Shown here: positions 8,226 through 17,490 of the stretch, in pieces | Layout: every line of letters begins with the position of its first letter | How positions within the stretch are numbered: the stretch's first letter is position 1 | NCBI GenBank assembly: GCA_041890495.1 | Contig: CP169086.1 | Coordinates: forward strand, 620,001-684,000 | Length of the DNA: 64,000 nucleotides | Source of the DNA: Escherichia boydii | Lineage (GTDB): Bacteria; Pseudomonadota; Gammaproteobacteria; Enterobacterales; Enterobacteriaceae | Direction of reading: 5' to 3' | The notes under the pieces: generated by a model | The model's database searches: none | What the model saw: only the letters and a program-made list of their open reading frames with translations | Told to the model about the DNA's origin: nothing | Translations under genes and position numbers: made by a program

Positions 8226-9662
8226 TCAGACAATTTCTTGAGCGTACTGGAACAGTGATTTCAACAGCGCCTGTTTCTCAGCATTTCCTTCATACTGGCC
8301 ATAAAGCATTTCCAGCTCCTGGGCATAGCTATTAAGGAATTCCTGGGTAAAGACATTGCGACGATGCTGCAGCCAGCGTTCCTGCTCTGCTTCATCCAGC
8401 GTGCCGGGGTAGTTACGCGCGCGGTAATTAAACATCAGCTTTTCGATGCGCTTATCGGCGAAAGTAATATCCAGCGCCGGTAAGTTACGTGGCTCGGTTT
8501 GCAGAACGATATTCATCGCAGCGCGGTCGGCATCGCTGAAGAAACCGTTATAGAGCTGAGCGTCCACGTTTTCAGACGGCACGAACGGCTCGGCTTCGGC
8601 AAAAATGGCCACTACTTTCTCGCGCACCTGTGGATTTTCACGCAGCACTTTCAGGTTATCCAGGCAGTGCTGACGGTTAATGCCCAGTCTGTCTGCATCT
8701 TCCGGGCGCAGCGTGTTCGCCTGCGCCAGTACCGGACATTTATTGATATGCACCAACTTGACCGGCACCGCGGGCAGATCCCCGAGTTCATTTTTCGGCG
8801 TGTACAGCCGTTCACGCAGGGTATCGCTGTCGAGTTCCAGCAGCGGTGAAATATCGCCCGCCAAATCCACCATGATGACCGCATTACGGTTGTCAGGATG
8901 CCACGCCAGCGGCGCGACCCAGCTGGTATTGCCGCGCCATGCGCCAAACATGCCGGAAATATGCACCAGCGGCTTCATCTGCGGCACATCAATCAGCGTG
9001 GTCAATTTCTGCTTACTGCGGTGGCTCAGGAGATATTCGAACAGTCGTGGCTGCGCGCTTTTCACCAGCTTCGCCATGGCAATGGTGGCATAGACGTCCG
9101 CCATCGCATCGTGGGCATTGCTGTGCTCAATACCGTTGGCGCGCGTCAGGTGCTCCAGCCGGAAGCTGGTCAGCCCTTCCTCATTTTCCGGCCAGTTAAT
9201 GCCCTCAGGACGAAGGGCATAACAGGCGCGCATGATATCGAGCAAATCCCAGCGTGAATTGCGGTTCTGCCAGCTCCAGGCATAGGGATCGTAGAAGTTG
9301 CGATAGAAGATGTTGCGCGTCACTTCGTCATCGAAGCGGATGTTGTTGTAACCGACCACGCAGGTATTGGGAACGGTAAACAGATCGTAAATACGTCGGG
9401 CGAATTCTGCCTCGTTAACGCCTTTCTCCCGCGCTTCCTGAGGGGTGATCCCGGTAACCATGACCGCGCCGGGCTGCGGCAGGTAGTCGTCCGCAGGCTT
9501 GCAGTAAAAGACCTCGGGCTCGCCAATGATGTTGAATTCGTCGTCGGTACGGATGGCGGCAAACTGCGCCGGTCGGTCCAGCGCCGGATGCGTGCCAAAG
9601 GTTTCGTAGTCGTGGAACAAAAAAGTCGGGCGAGCGGCAGAGTCAGACACCAGTAATACCAT
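8226..9662 (-). CDS. sbcB: Exodeoxyribonuclease I
   Basis: 3'-5' exonuclease on single-stranded DNA acting in recombination and mismatch repair. DEDDh motif I is FHDYETFG near residues 16-23 (D18 and E20 in the chosen numbering). The exonuclease domain covers about residues 10-200, followed by the SH3-like and helical C-terminal domains, ending YAQEIV. Starting at ATG 9662 gives 478 residues; a GTG at 9650 gives 474, closer to the 475 of E. coli, and both share the weak AGGA upstream. A longer reading to 9737 has no family support. The protein is clearly diverged from the E. coli sequence (for example YARELEMLYGQY-like changes near the C terminus), unlike the genes to its left. Confidence 0.93.
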   Translation of the reverse strand: MVLLVSDSAARPTFLFHDYETFGTHPALDRPAQFAAIRTDDEFNIIGEPEVFYCKPADDYLPQPGAVMVTGITPQEAREKGVNEAEFARRIYDLFTVPNTCVVGYNNIRFDDEVTRNIFYRNFYDPYAWSWQNRNSRWDLLDIMRACYALRPEGINWPENEEGLTSFRLEHLTRANGIEHSNAHDAMADVYATIAMAKLVKSAQPRLFEYLLSHRSKQKLTTLIDVPQMKPLVHISGMFGAWRGNTSWVAPLAWHPDNRNAVIMVDLAGDISPLLELDSDTLRERLYTPKNELGDLPAVPVKLVHINKCPVLAQANTLRPEDADRLGINRQHCLDNLKVLRENPQVREKVVAIFAEAEPFVPSENVDAQLYNGFFSDADRAAMNIVLQTEPRNLPALDITFADKRIEKLMFNYRARNYPGTLDEAEQERWLQHRRNVFTQEFLNSYAQELEMLYGQYEGNAEKQALLKSLFQYAQEIV

Positions 9663-9860
9663 CCTGTTAAAAAATGACGTCACTATGGTAAACGATCGTG
9701 CGGGCCAGACCGAATAAAAAGCACCTCCGCGTCGCAAATTTGCGCGCCAGCTTCAGAGAAAAATCAGCGTTCTGTCACATTTTTTTGCAATTAAGCCAGG
9801 TAACGACATCAGAACTCCCGTAAAAAGGTCATCGATTTTTAATGACCTGAGGATATACCG

Positions 9861-11027
9861 TTGAAACGCCGTCTGTTTATTGCTGTTTCTTTACTCGCTT
9901 CGAGTGTCTCATCTGCTTTTGCGGCCGAACCACTGGATTTTTCGCCGCAGCCTCCGGCCATTCAGGCGGGCTCCTGGGTGCTGATGGATTACACGACTGG
10001 TCAGATCTTAACGGCGGGCAACGAACATCAACAACGTAATCCGGCGAGCCTGACCAAGCTGATGACGGGCTATGTGGTGGATCGGGCCATTGATAGCCAC
10101 CACATTACCCCGGATGACATCGTCACCGTAGGTCGCGATGCCTGGGCAAAAGGTAACCCGGTTTTTGACGGTTCATCGCTGATGTTCCTGAAAGAGGGCG
10201 ATCGCGTCTCCGTGCGCGATCTGAGCCGCGGACTGATTGTCGATTCCGGCAACGACGCCTGCGTGGCGCTGGCCGATCACGTGGCGGGCGGGCAGCCGCA
10301 GTTTGTGAAGATGATGAACGACTACGTGCAGAAGCTGAATCTGCGCGATACGCACTTTGAAACCGTCCACGGGCTGGACGCGCCTGGTCAGCACAGCTCG
10401 GCCTATGACCTGGCCGTCCTCTCCCGGGCCATCATCCACGGCGAGCCTGAGTTTTATCATATGTACAGCGAAAAGAGCCTTACCTGGAACGGGATCACCC
10501 AGCAAAACCGCAACGGCCTGCTGTGGGATAAGACCATGAACGTGGACGGCCTTAAAACGGGACATACCTCAGGGGCGGGTTTTAACCTGATTGCGTCTGC
10601 CGTTGACGGCCAGCGCCGTTTAATCGCGGTGGTGATGGGGGCGGACAGCCCGAAAGGACGCGAGGACCAGGCCCGAAAACTGCTGCACTGGGGGCAGCAG
10701 AATTTCGATACGGTGCAGATCCTGCATAGCGGTAAAAAAGTAGGGACGGAGCGCATCTGGTACGGCGATAAGGAGCAGGTGAAGCTGGGCACCGACCAGG
10801 ACTTCTGGCTGGCCTTGCCGAAAGCGGAAGTGCCGAACATCAAAGCCAAATACGTGCTGGATAAAAAAGAGCTGGAAGCGCCGATTGCCGCGCATCAGCG
10901 GGTCGGGGAGATTCAGCTCTACGATCGCGACAAGGTGGTAGCCCACTGGCCGCTGGTAACGCTGGAAGCCGTTGATAAAGGCGGCCTGTTCTCTCGTCTG
11001 AGCGATTATCTGCACCACACGCTCTAA
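9861..11027 (+). CDS. dacD: D-alanyl-D-alanine carboxypeptidase DacD (PBP6b)
   Basis: Periplasmic low-molecular-mass penicillin-binding protein that trims the terminal D-Ala of peptidoglycan pentapeptides. It has 388 residues: signal peptide to about residue 21, catalytic SxxK S63-K66 (SLTK), SGN at 129-131 and KTG at 232-234. A C-terminal domain with an amphipathic membrane anchor ends FSRLSDYLHHTL. The start is TTG, with TGAGGA 7 nt upstream and no competing ATG. Gene order sbcB-dacD-sbmC is the same as in E. coli. Confidence 0.95.
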   Translation: MKRRLFIAVSLLASSVSSAFAAEPLDFSPQPPAIQAGSWVLMDYTTGQILTAGNEHQQRNPASLTKLMTGYVVDRAIDSHHITPDDIVTVGRDAWAKGNPVFDGSSLMFLKEGDRVSVRDLSRGLIVDSGNDACVALADHVAGGQPQFVKMMNDYVQKLNLRDTHFETVHGLDAPGQHSSAYDLAVLSRAIIHGEPEFYHMYSEKSLTWNGITQQNRNGLLWDKTMNVDGLKTGHTSGAGFNLIASAVDGQRRLIAVVMGADSPKGREDQARKLLHWGQQNFDTVQILHSGKKVGTERIWYGDKEQVKLGTDQDFWLALPKAEVPNIKAKYVLDKKELEAPIAAHQRVGEIQLYDRDKVVAHWPLVTLEAVDKGGLFSRLSDYLHHTL

Positions 11028-11113
11028 CGGCAGATGAGCAGACTGGCAGGGTTGCGAGTCTGCTCACATAATAAACACTCCTCGTTTGCTGATAATGATA
11101 ATCCAGTTTTATA

Positions 11114-11129
11114 GTGTATAAATATACAG
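11114..11129 (+). promoter_or_regulatory. LexA-box-like site upstream of sbmC
   Basis: The 16-mer GTGTATAAATATACAG fits the SOS box CTGT-N8-ACAG with one mismatch in the left half-site, 17 bp before the sbmC start. E. coli sbmC is a known LexA-repressed gene, which supports the call. Confidence 0.65.
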
Positions 11130-11146
11130 TGATGAGCGGAGGCAGC

Positions 11147-11620
11147 ATGGACTACAGCATTACGCAGCAACAGAAACGTAAGATTGCCGGTTTTCATTTG
11201 GTCGGCCCTTGGGAACACACGGTAAAACAGGGCTTTGAACAGCTGGTCATGTGGGTCGACGGGCGTCATATTGAGCCGCTGGAGTGGGTGGCTGTTTATT
11301 ACGATAACCCCGATGAAGTCCCGCCAGAAAAACTGCGCTGTGATACGGCCGTTACGGTACCGGATGATTTCGTTATCCCGGAAAACAGCGAAGGCGTCAT
11401 GATGACAGAAATCGCGGCCGGTGATTATGCCGTGGCGACGGCGCGTGTGGAAAACTACGACTTCGCCACGCCGTGGTATCAGTTCTTTAACTCTCTGCTG
11501 CAGGACAATAAGTACCAGATGGCGCTTAAACCTTGCTTCGAACGCTATCTCAATGACGGCAATGCGGACGGTTACTGGGATATCGAAATGTATATCGCCG
11601 TAGAGCATAAAACGGTTTAG
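11147..11620 (+). CDS. sbmC: DNA gyrase inhibitor SbmC (GyrI)
   Basis: Small cytosolic GyrI-like protein of 157 residues that binds gyrase and lessens damage from gyrase poisons such as microcin B17 and quinolones. It has the tandem GyrI/SOUL-like fold (WVAVYYDNPDE near residues 46-56, DGYWDIEMY near the end). The start MDYSITQQQ has a GGAGG site upstream; an earlier in-frame start at 11114 lies inside the LexA-like box. The length equals that of the E. coli protein but the sequence is clearly diverged. Confidence 0.92.
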   Translation: MDYSITQQQKRKIAGFHLVGPWEHTVKQGFEQLVMWVDGRHIEPLEWVAVYYDNPDEVPPEKLRCDTAVTVPDDFVIPENSEGVMMTEIAAGDYAVATARVENYDFATPWYQFFNSLLQDNKYQMALKPCFERYLNDGNADGYWDIEMYIAVEHKTV

Positions 11621-11638
11621 TCCTGTTAAATGAAGGGT

Positions 11639-11671
11639 TTTTCAGCCGGGAGCGATCCGCCCGGCTGAAAA
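11639..11671. terminator. Hairpin after sbmC, possible terminator
   Basis: A strong 12-bp inverted repeat (TTTTCAGCCGGG / CCCGGCTGAAAA) has a 9-nt loop. No long T-run follows on either strand, so terminator function is a guess; it may also stabilise the mRNA 3' end. Confidence 0.45.
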
Positions 11672-11712
11672 CACAGTACAATTGTGATTTGCCGTGTAGC
11701 TGGAGAGCGGGT

Positions 11713-12771
11713 GTGCGTCCCGACAAATCATTAACCCCTTTTGAAATTCGGTTGTACAAACACTACCGCGTGGTGCACGGGTGTCGCATCGCGCTGGCTT
11801 TCGTATTGACGTTTGTACTGGTCCGTTTGCTGAATGTTCCGGAAGGGACATGGCCGCTTATCACGCTGGTGGTGGTGATGGGGCCCATCTCGTTTTGGGG
11901 GAACGTTGTTCCGCGCGCTTTCGAGCGAATTGGCGGGACGGTGTTAGGCTCGGCCCTCGGGCTTATTGCCCTGAAGCTGGAGCTCATCTCATTTCCCGTG
12001 ATGCTGGCATGGTGCGGTGCCGCCATGTTCCTGTGCGGCTGGCTGGCGTTGGGTAAAAAGCCGTATCAGGCGCTGCTGATTGGTATTACGCTCGCGGTGG
12101 TTGTCGGCGCACCCGCCGGGGATATGACCACGGCGCTGTGGCGAAGCGGGGATGTCATCCTGGGGTCACTGCTGGCCATGCTCTTCACCGGTATATGGCC
12201 ACAGCGAGCTTTTCTGCACTGGCGTATTCAGATGGCGAACTACGTCACCGCGTTTAACCGCGTCTATCAGGCCGGTTTTTCCCCGAATCTGGTCGAGCGC
12301 CCCCGGCTGGAAAAGCATCTGCAAACGATCCTCAACGACGTGGTCAAAATGCGCGGCCTGATCACCCCCGCCAGCAAAGAAACCCGTATTCAGAAATCGA
12401 TTTTCGAAGCCATCCAGACGTTAAGCCGCAATTTGGTCTGCATGCTTGAGCTGCAAATCAACGCCCACTGGGCTTCGCGTCCCAGCCATCTGTTGATGCT
12501 TAACGCGCAGACCCTCAAAGAGACCCAGCAGATGACGCAGCAAACGCTGTTGACCATCGCCCATGCGCTCTATGAAGGGAACCCGCAGCCGATACTGGCC
12601 AACAGCGAGCGACTGAATGAGATCGTCGCGGAGCTGAAGCAGTTAATCAATGAACGCCAGAGCGATAACGTCGCGGAAACGCCTATTCATGGCTACGTCT
12701 GGCTGAGCATGGAACTGGCGCGGCAGCTTGAGCTGTTATCGCACCTGATTTGCCGGGCGCTGCGCAAATAA
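11713..12771 (+). CDS. yeeA: YeeA, FUSC-family inner membrane protein
   Basis: Membrane protein of 352 residues in the FUSC / aromatic-acid exporter (AaeB-like) family. About six hydrophobic helices lie in the N-terminal half (residues ~20-165), followed by a cytosolic helical C-terminal half. The start chosen is GTG at 11713 with GGAG 7 nt upstream, giving the E. coli length of 352; the in-frame ATG at 11689 lacks a site. The family suggests export of an aromatic or toxic compound, but no substrate is known. It sits directly after sbmC, as in E. coli. Confidence 0.88.
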   Translation: MRPDKSLTPFEIRLYKHYRVVHGCRIALAFVLTFVLVRLLNVPEGTWPLITLVVVMGPISFWGNVVPRAFERIGGTVLGSALGLIALKLELISFPVMLAWCGAAMFLCGWLALGKKPYQALLIGITLAVVVGAPAGDMTTALWRSGDVILGSLLAMLFTGIWPQRAFLHWRIQMANYVTAFNRVYQAGFSPNLVERPRLEKHLQTILNDVVKMRGLITPASKETRIQKSIFEAIQTLSRNLVCMLELQINAHWASRPSHLLMLNAQTLKETQQMTQQTLLTIAHALYEGNPQPILANSERLNEIVAELKQLINERQSDNVAETPIHGYVWLSMELARQLELLSHLICRALRK

Positions 12772-12918
12772 AAGGCGTATGTGACGCCTGCTGCTTCGAT
12801 TCAGCAGCAATTGGGGTTATGATAGCTTTAAACGATATACTCATTGTCATTCGCAGCTGCTGTCTGTTACAACGGTTGCCTTAACGAATCCGAATCTCAC
12901 ATTATCAGGGGTGTAAAA

Positions 12919-13254
12919 ATGGAAACTACCAAGCCTTCGTTCCAGGATGTTCTGGAATTCGTCCGCCTGTTCCGCCGCAAAAACAAACTGCAGCGTGAAA
13001 TCCAGGACGTTGAGAAGAAGATCCGTGACAACCAGAAACGTGTTCTGCTGCTCGACAACCTGAGCGACTACATCAAGCCAGGCATGAGCGTTGAAGCTAT
13101 CCAGGGCATCATCGCCAGCATGAAGAGCGACTATGAAGACCGCGTTGATGACTACATCATCAAAAACGCTGAGCTGTCCAAAGAGCGTCGCGACATCTCC
13201 AGGAAGCTGAAAGTGATGGGCGAAATCAAAAACGGCGAAGCAAAAAGCGAGTAA
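12919..13254 (+). CDS. tmaR: TmaR (YeeX), pole-localising PTS regulator
   Basis: Small highly conserved coiled-coil protein (111 residues; 109 in E. coli) that clusters at the cell pole and sequesters PTS enzyme I, controlling sugar uptake. Y72, the tyrosine reported as phosphorylated in E. coli TmaR, is present in SDYED. Heptad-like charged helices cover residues ~12-48 and 70-105. The start METTKPSF is used; an upstream in-frame ATG at 12844 reads through typical leader DNA. A terminator follows. Confidence 0.93.
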   Translation: METTKPSFQDVLEFVRLFRRKNKLQREIQDVEKKIRDNQKRVLLLDNLSDYIKPGMSVEAIQGIIASMKSDYEDRVDDYIIKNAELSKERRDISRKLKVMGEIKNGEAKSE

Positions 13255-13274
13255 TCGCAGCGAATAGTGAAAAA

Positions 13275-13303
13275 GGCTCTCTGGTGACAGAGAGCCTTTT
13301 TTT
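13275..13303. terminator. Terminator between tmaR and the cyclotransferase gene
   Basis: A 9-bp stem GGCTCTCTG / CAGAGAGCC with GTGA loop is preceded by A and followed by seven T. The T-run contains the stop codon of the convergent gene, so it serves both directions. Confidence 0.9.
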
Positions 13304-13637
13304 ATGACGCAGAACGCGGCTGTAGCTGATAAATCCAGGCCTTAACCTGTTTGCCTTCAAGGGTGGTCACGGTGACCTCAACCCGATCGTAGCCGTCTTC
13401 AAATTCATCCAGCATTTGCCAGTGTGCGGCAAGGTTATCAGAGATAAACAGATAGCCTTCGACGCGGGGACCATCAGGGTGGAGCACGATCCCCGGGAAG
13501 TCCGCCGCAGCGCCCCAACCGCGTTCGTAAAACGTACCGGATACGGAACCGGCCAGCCATTCGCCGCCAATGTTTTCAAGAATATGCGCATTAGAGTGGC
13601 CCGGGCGCAGCGTGCCGTAGACAAACAGAGCGTTCAT
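13302..13637 (-). CDS. Gamma-glutamylcyclotransferase family protein (YtfP-like)
   Basis: Cytosolic AIG2/GGCT-fold protein of 111 residues. The N-terminal substrate-cradle motif is VYGTLRPG (6-13) and the putative catalytic glutamate lies in LDEFEDGYDR (E78/E80). The family cleaves gamma-glutamyl amides to 5-oxoproline, but the bacterial substrate here is unknown. The stop codon overlaps the tmaR terminator. It occupies the gap between tmaR and the first tRNA-Asn and appears to be a single-gene unit. Confidence 0.82.
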   Translation of the reverse strand: MNALFVYGTLRPGHSNAHILENIGGEWLAGSVSGTFYERGWGAAADFPGIVLHPDGPRVEGYLFISDNLAAHWQMLDEFEDGYDRVEVTVTTLEGKQVKAWIYQLQPRSAS

Positions 13638-13656
13638 TTTCCCTCATCCGCAAAGC

Positions 13657-13684
13657 AAAAAGCCCGCTATAAAAGCGGGCTTTT
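13657..13684 (-). terminator. Terminator of tRNA-Asn (copy 1)
   Basis: Stem AGCCCGCT / AGCGGGCT with a U-run on the minus strand (13660-13657), just after the tRNA 3' end. A variant of the same hairpin follows the other three tRNA-Asn genes. Confidence 0.85.
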
Positions 13685-13692
13685 CAGAAATT

Positions 13693-13768
13693 TGGCTCCT
13701 CTGACTGGACTCGAACCAGTGACATACGGATTAACAGTCCGCCGTTCTACCGACTGAACTACAGAGGA
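13693..13768 (-). tRNA. tRNA-Asn(GUU), copy 1
   Basis: A 76-nt tRNA with encoded CCA end, GTTAATC anticodon loop (anticodon GUU), TTCGAGTC T-loop and perfect TCCTCTG/CAGAGGA acceptor stem. It is identical to the copies at 15488, 30935 and 38153. Confidence 0.97.
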
Positions 13769-13962
13769 ATCGCTGTTGAGGCACATCTTAACGGCGAAAA
13801 ATCTTTTGTCAAACCCGATTTTAGGGAAAATCGACCGATTGCTGATTCTGCCATCAGTTTGTTGTAAATCCACACATCTTTTTCTGGAAAATACTTTGCA
13901 GGATTAGCATTTGTCCCCCATCATTTGAAATGGAGTTTCAACTTTTCTCGCTAAGGTCCATT

Positions 13963-15383
13963 TTGAACGTCACTGCCTCCTTACGCCAGGCGATCGCGCA
14001 CACGCCATGGTATGCAAAACGTAAAAGCTATCGTGTCCTGTTCTGGCGTGAAATCACCCCTCTTGCCGTGCCTATCTTCCTGGAAAATACCTGTGTCCTG
14101 TGATGGGTGTCTGAGCACTTTTCTGGTCAGCTGGCTGGGAAAAGATGCGATGGCCGGCGTGGGATTGGCGGCACAGCTTCAATATGGTGGTGATCTCGTT
14201 CTTTGCCGCCATTGACCTCGGGACGACGGTGGTGGTGGCCTTTAGCCTCGGCAAGCTTGACCCCAAACGTGCACGCGAGGCGGCCCGCCAGTCGCTGATG
14301 ATCATGACCATTTTTTCGATCGTTCTGGCGGCGGTAATCCACTATTTCGGTAAAGAGATTATCGACTTTGTCGCCGGGGAGGCTACGAACGAGGTTAAAG
14401 ATCTGGCGCTGACCTATCTGGAGATGACCGTCATCAGCTATCCGGCGGCGGCTATCGCCCTGATTGGCAGCGGCGCGCTGCGCGGGGCGGGCAACACCAA
14501 AATTCCTCTGCTGATCAACGGCGGGATGAATATCCTCAATATTATCATCAGCAGCGTGCTGATCTACGGCGTGTTCTCGTGGGAGGGGCTGGGGTTCGTC
14601 GGTGCCGGACTGGGTTTAACCATTTCACGCTATATCGGTGCGGCGGCGATTATCGGCGTGCTGATGGCGGGGATCACCCCCTCGCTGCGCCTCACGCTGA
14701 AGAGCTATTTCCGCCCCTTTAATTTCGCCATTATCTGGGAAGTGATGGGGATCGGCATTCCCGCGAGCATTGAATCGGTGCTGTTTAACGGCGGGAAATT
14801 GCTGACGCAGATGTTTGTCGCCGGGATGGGCACCGACGTGATCGCCGGTAACTTCATCGCCTTCTCCATTGCCTCGCTGATTAACCTGCCGGGTAACGCG
14901 CTGGGCTCTGCATCGACCATTATCACCGGGAAACGGCTCGGGAAAGGGCAGATAGGCCAGGCGGAGCGACAGCTGCGCCACGTTTTCTGGCTGTCGACCA
15001 TTGGACTGACGCTGATCGCCTGGGGAACCGCGCCGTTTGCCGGGCTGATGGCCTCGTTCTACACCCACGAAGACGATGTTAAAGAGGTTGTAAAAGTCCT
15101 CATCTGGCTCAATGCGGCCTTTATGCCCATCTGGGCAGCCTCATGGGTTCTGCCCGCCGGGCTGAAAGGGGCGCGCGATGCCCGCTTTGCGATGTGGGTG
15201 TCGATGCTCGGCATGTGGGGATGTCGCGTCGTGGCAGGGTATACGCTCGGGGTGATGCTCGGATGGGGTGTGATCGGCGTCTGGCTGGGGATGTTCCTGG
15301 ACTGGGCCGTGCGGGGCGCACTGTTCTACTGGCGGATGGTCAGCGGGCGCTGGCTGTGGAAATATCCGCGACAAAATGCCTGA
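13963..15383 (+). pseudogene. yeeO: YeeO, MATE-family flavin/toxin exporter, frameshifted
   Basis: Sodium- or proton-coupled MATE exporter; in E. coli YeeO exports FMN/FAD. The reading from TTG 13963 (LRQAIAHTPWYAKRKSYRVLF) runs to a premature TGA at 14101. Comparison with the expected ENxCVLLMGVLSTFLVSW shows a base missing near 14100 and another near 14110. An extra C near 14172 follows, after which the correct frame continues unbroken to 15383 (about 412 residues, ten or so helices). A protein starting at the ATG 14145 would lack the first helices. Three small indels lie within 75 bp, so either the gene is decaying or the sequence is locally wrong. As in E. coli the gene sits between two tRNA-Asn genes. 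Confidence 0.85.
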
Positions 15384-15487
15384 CAATTGCGCGAAGTGGA
15401 GAATAATTCGGCAAACGAGCGGAAATATGCATTCTGCCTTTGACATTGTGGGTGGGCATCGCTAATATGCGCCCCGTTCATCACGAT

Positions 15488-15563
15488 TCCTCTGTAGTTC
15501 AGTCGGTAGAACGGCGGACTGTTAATCCGTATGTCACTGGTTCGAGTCCAGTCAGAGGAGCCA
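15488..15563 (+). tRNA. tRNA-Asn(GUU), copy 2
   Basis: 76 nt, encoded CCA, anticodon GUU, identical in sequence to the minus-strand copies. It is inverted relative to copy 1, and the two flank yeeO. Confidence 0.97.
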
Positions 15564-15570
15564 AATTCTA

Positions 15571-15597
15571 AAAAGCCTGCTTTCTAGCAGGCTTTTT
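15571..15597 (+). terminator. Terminator of tRNA-Asn (copy 2)
   Basis: Stem AAAAGCCTGCT / AGCAGGCTTTT followed by TTTTT, starting 7 nt after the tRNA. Confidence 0.88.
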
Positions 15598-15620
15598 GCT
15601 TTTCTGCGCCGGGTAAAATT

Positions 15621-15688
15621 GTCGGGTGGCGGCTTCGCCTTACCCGACCTACGGGACTGTAGGCCCGGTAAGCGCAGCGCCACCGGGC
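15621..15688. repeat. REP/BIME-type inverted repeat pair
   Basis: Two facing palindromes, 15621-15648 (GTCGGGTGGCGG...TTACCCGAC) and 15663-15688 (GCCCGGTAAGCG...CACCGGGC). The right unit is nearly the same as the one at 30852-30877. Confidence 0.82.
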
Positions 15689-15699
15689 AACAAACCGCA

Positions 15700-17472
15700 C
15701 TAATGTTTGACGCGAACCGGCGCCGTCGCCTCTACCAGCCACTCGCGCGCCTCGCTATTCACCAGAGGTGAAAGCGCCTCGCGTACCTGCTGGTGATATG
15801 CATCCAGCCACTGTTTTTCCTGCGCGCTCAACAGATGTAGCTCAACCTGACTTAAGTCGATCGGGATAAGCGTCAGCGAGGCAAATTTGCAGAACCCCGG
15901 ACGGCTCTCCACAATTTCCACCTGGTTTTCAATACGAATACCGTGGCTGTCGCCCAGATAGTAGCCCGGCTCGATAGTCATGATATTTCCCGCAACCAGC
16001 GGCCACGGGTTGACCTTTTTGGCAATGCGATGCGGGTTCTCGTGGATCAGCAGCTGGTGCCCAACGCCGTGTCCCGTGCCGTGATCGTAATCCAGCCCCA
16101 TCTCCCACAGCGGGCGACGCGCAAATGCATCCAGCTGATGCCCCTGAGTCCCGGAAGGGAACTGCAGGGTAATGAGCGACAGGAAGCCTCTCAGCACGGC
16201 GGTGTAGTGCAGACGTTGCTGCGGATCGACCTTACCCCATGCCAGCGTGCGCGTGGCGTCGGTGGTGCCATTAACGTACTGACCGCCGGAATCGTTCAGG
16301 TAAAAATGGTCATGACCGATGGGCTTGTTGCTGGCCTCGCTCGAATGATAGTGACACATCGCCGCATTGCTCGAAGAGGCGGAGATGGTCGCAAAACTCT
16401 GCTCGATAAACCCGGGCTGCTGTTGACGGAACGCCAGCTGCTGCGCCTGGACTTCCAGCTCGGTGAGCGGATTCCCTGCCGCCTCGCGCAGCGGCACTTC
16501 ACGGCTCAGCCAGGCCAGGAAGTTGACCCAGGCGGCGCCGTCCTGGTGATGGCACGCGCGATAACCGGCCAGCTCAACCGGGTTTTTGGTGGCTTTCATC
16601 AGGGTGATGGGGTCGGTCCGCCAGACAATCTCTCCCCGTGGCTCAATGGCGAAGCGCAGAGCCACCGGCGCGGAATCGGTATCAACCATCACCCGTTTGC
16701 CTGCAGCAATCTGCTGGCAGCGGTCGATAAAAGCATCCTGCGGCGCAATGGTAAACGCATTGCGCACGTCTTCAGGCAGGGCGCTGAGCTTATTGTCGTT
16801 AACAAACCACTCAACGTGGCCGTCACGGCCCAGAAGAGCAAAAGAGAGCGGTACCGGGCTGTAAGGGATATCCGCGCCACGGACGTTTAACAGCCAGGCG
16901 ATATTATCCGGCAGGGTAACGGCGAGATAATCGGCATTGCTTGCAGCAAGCACCGCGGCGACGCGCTGGCGTTTATCAGCGCTGCTTTCACCGCTGCATT
17001 CAACCGGCATTTCCCGGATAAGCCCTGCCGGTGCGGCAGGGCGGTCAGTCCATAGGGTGTCAAACGGCGAGGCTTTCAGCGGGACCAGCTCGCAAGGCGT
17101 GGCAGACAGTTGCTCAAACTCCGAGTTGGTCATCAGCAGCGGATCAAAACCGATGCGCGTCCCGGCCTCCACGTTTTCCGCCAGCCATTCTGCCAGCGGC
17201 TCGTTGTGCAGGTGGTGGATCTCAACCTCATCCGTATTGACCTGAACGCGAGCCTGAACCTGATAGCGCCCGTCAACGAACAGCAGCGCTTTGTTTTTCA
17301 GCACCAGCGCGACGCCGGCCGAACCGTCAAAGCCCGTCAGCTAGGCCAGCTTTTCGTCGTATGGCGCGCAGTATTCGCTCTGCCACGCATCCGCACGCGG
17401 GACGATCATCCCGTCGAGATGGCTGGCCTCAAGCCAGTGGCGCAGGGCAGAGAGCGGAGATGTGCTGTACAT
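15700..17472 (-). pseudogene. Xaa-Pro aminopeptidase (M24B) with in-frame amber codon
   Basis: Cytosolic metallo-aminopeptidase P-like protein; the complete reading from ATG 17472 would have 590 codons. Creatinase-like N-terminal and middle domains precede the pita-bread catalytic domain, whose metal-binding motifs are seen (DSGGQY, DATRT, HGTGHGVGH, IEPGYY, ENQVEI). Codon 44 is TAG (17343-17341) in the context EKLA*LTGFDGSAG, where a tryptophan is expected (TGG to TAG). Translation could only restart downstream, for example near 17304, removing a conserved part of the N-terminal domain. The start lies 18 nt after amn in the same direction, so the two are probably one transcript. Confidence 0.85.
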
Positions 17473-17490
17473 GGTGATTCCTTATCGTTA

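Noticed and set aside
9663..9737. N-terminal extension of sbcB to 9737
   Set aside because: It adds 25 residues not seen in the family and reads through the promoter region.
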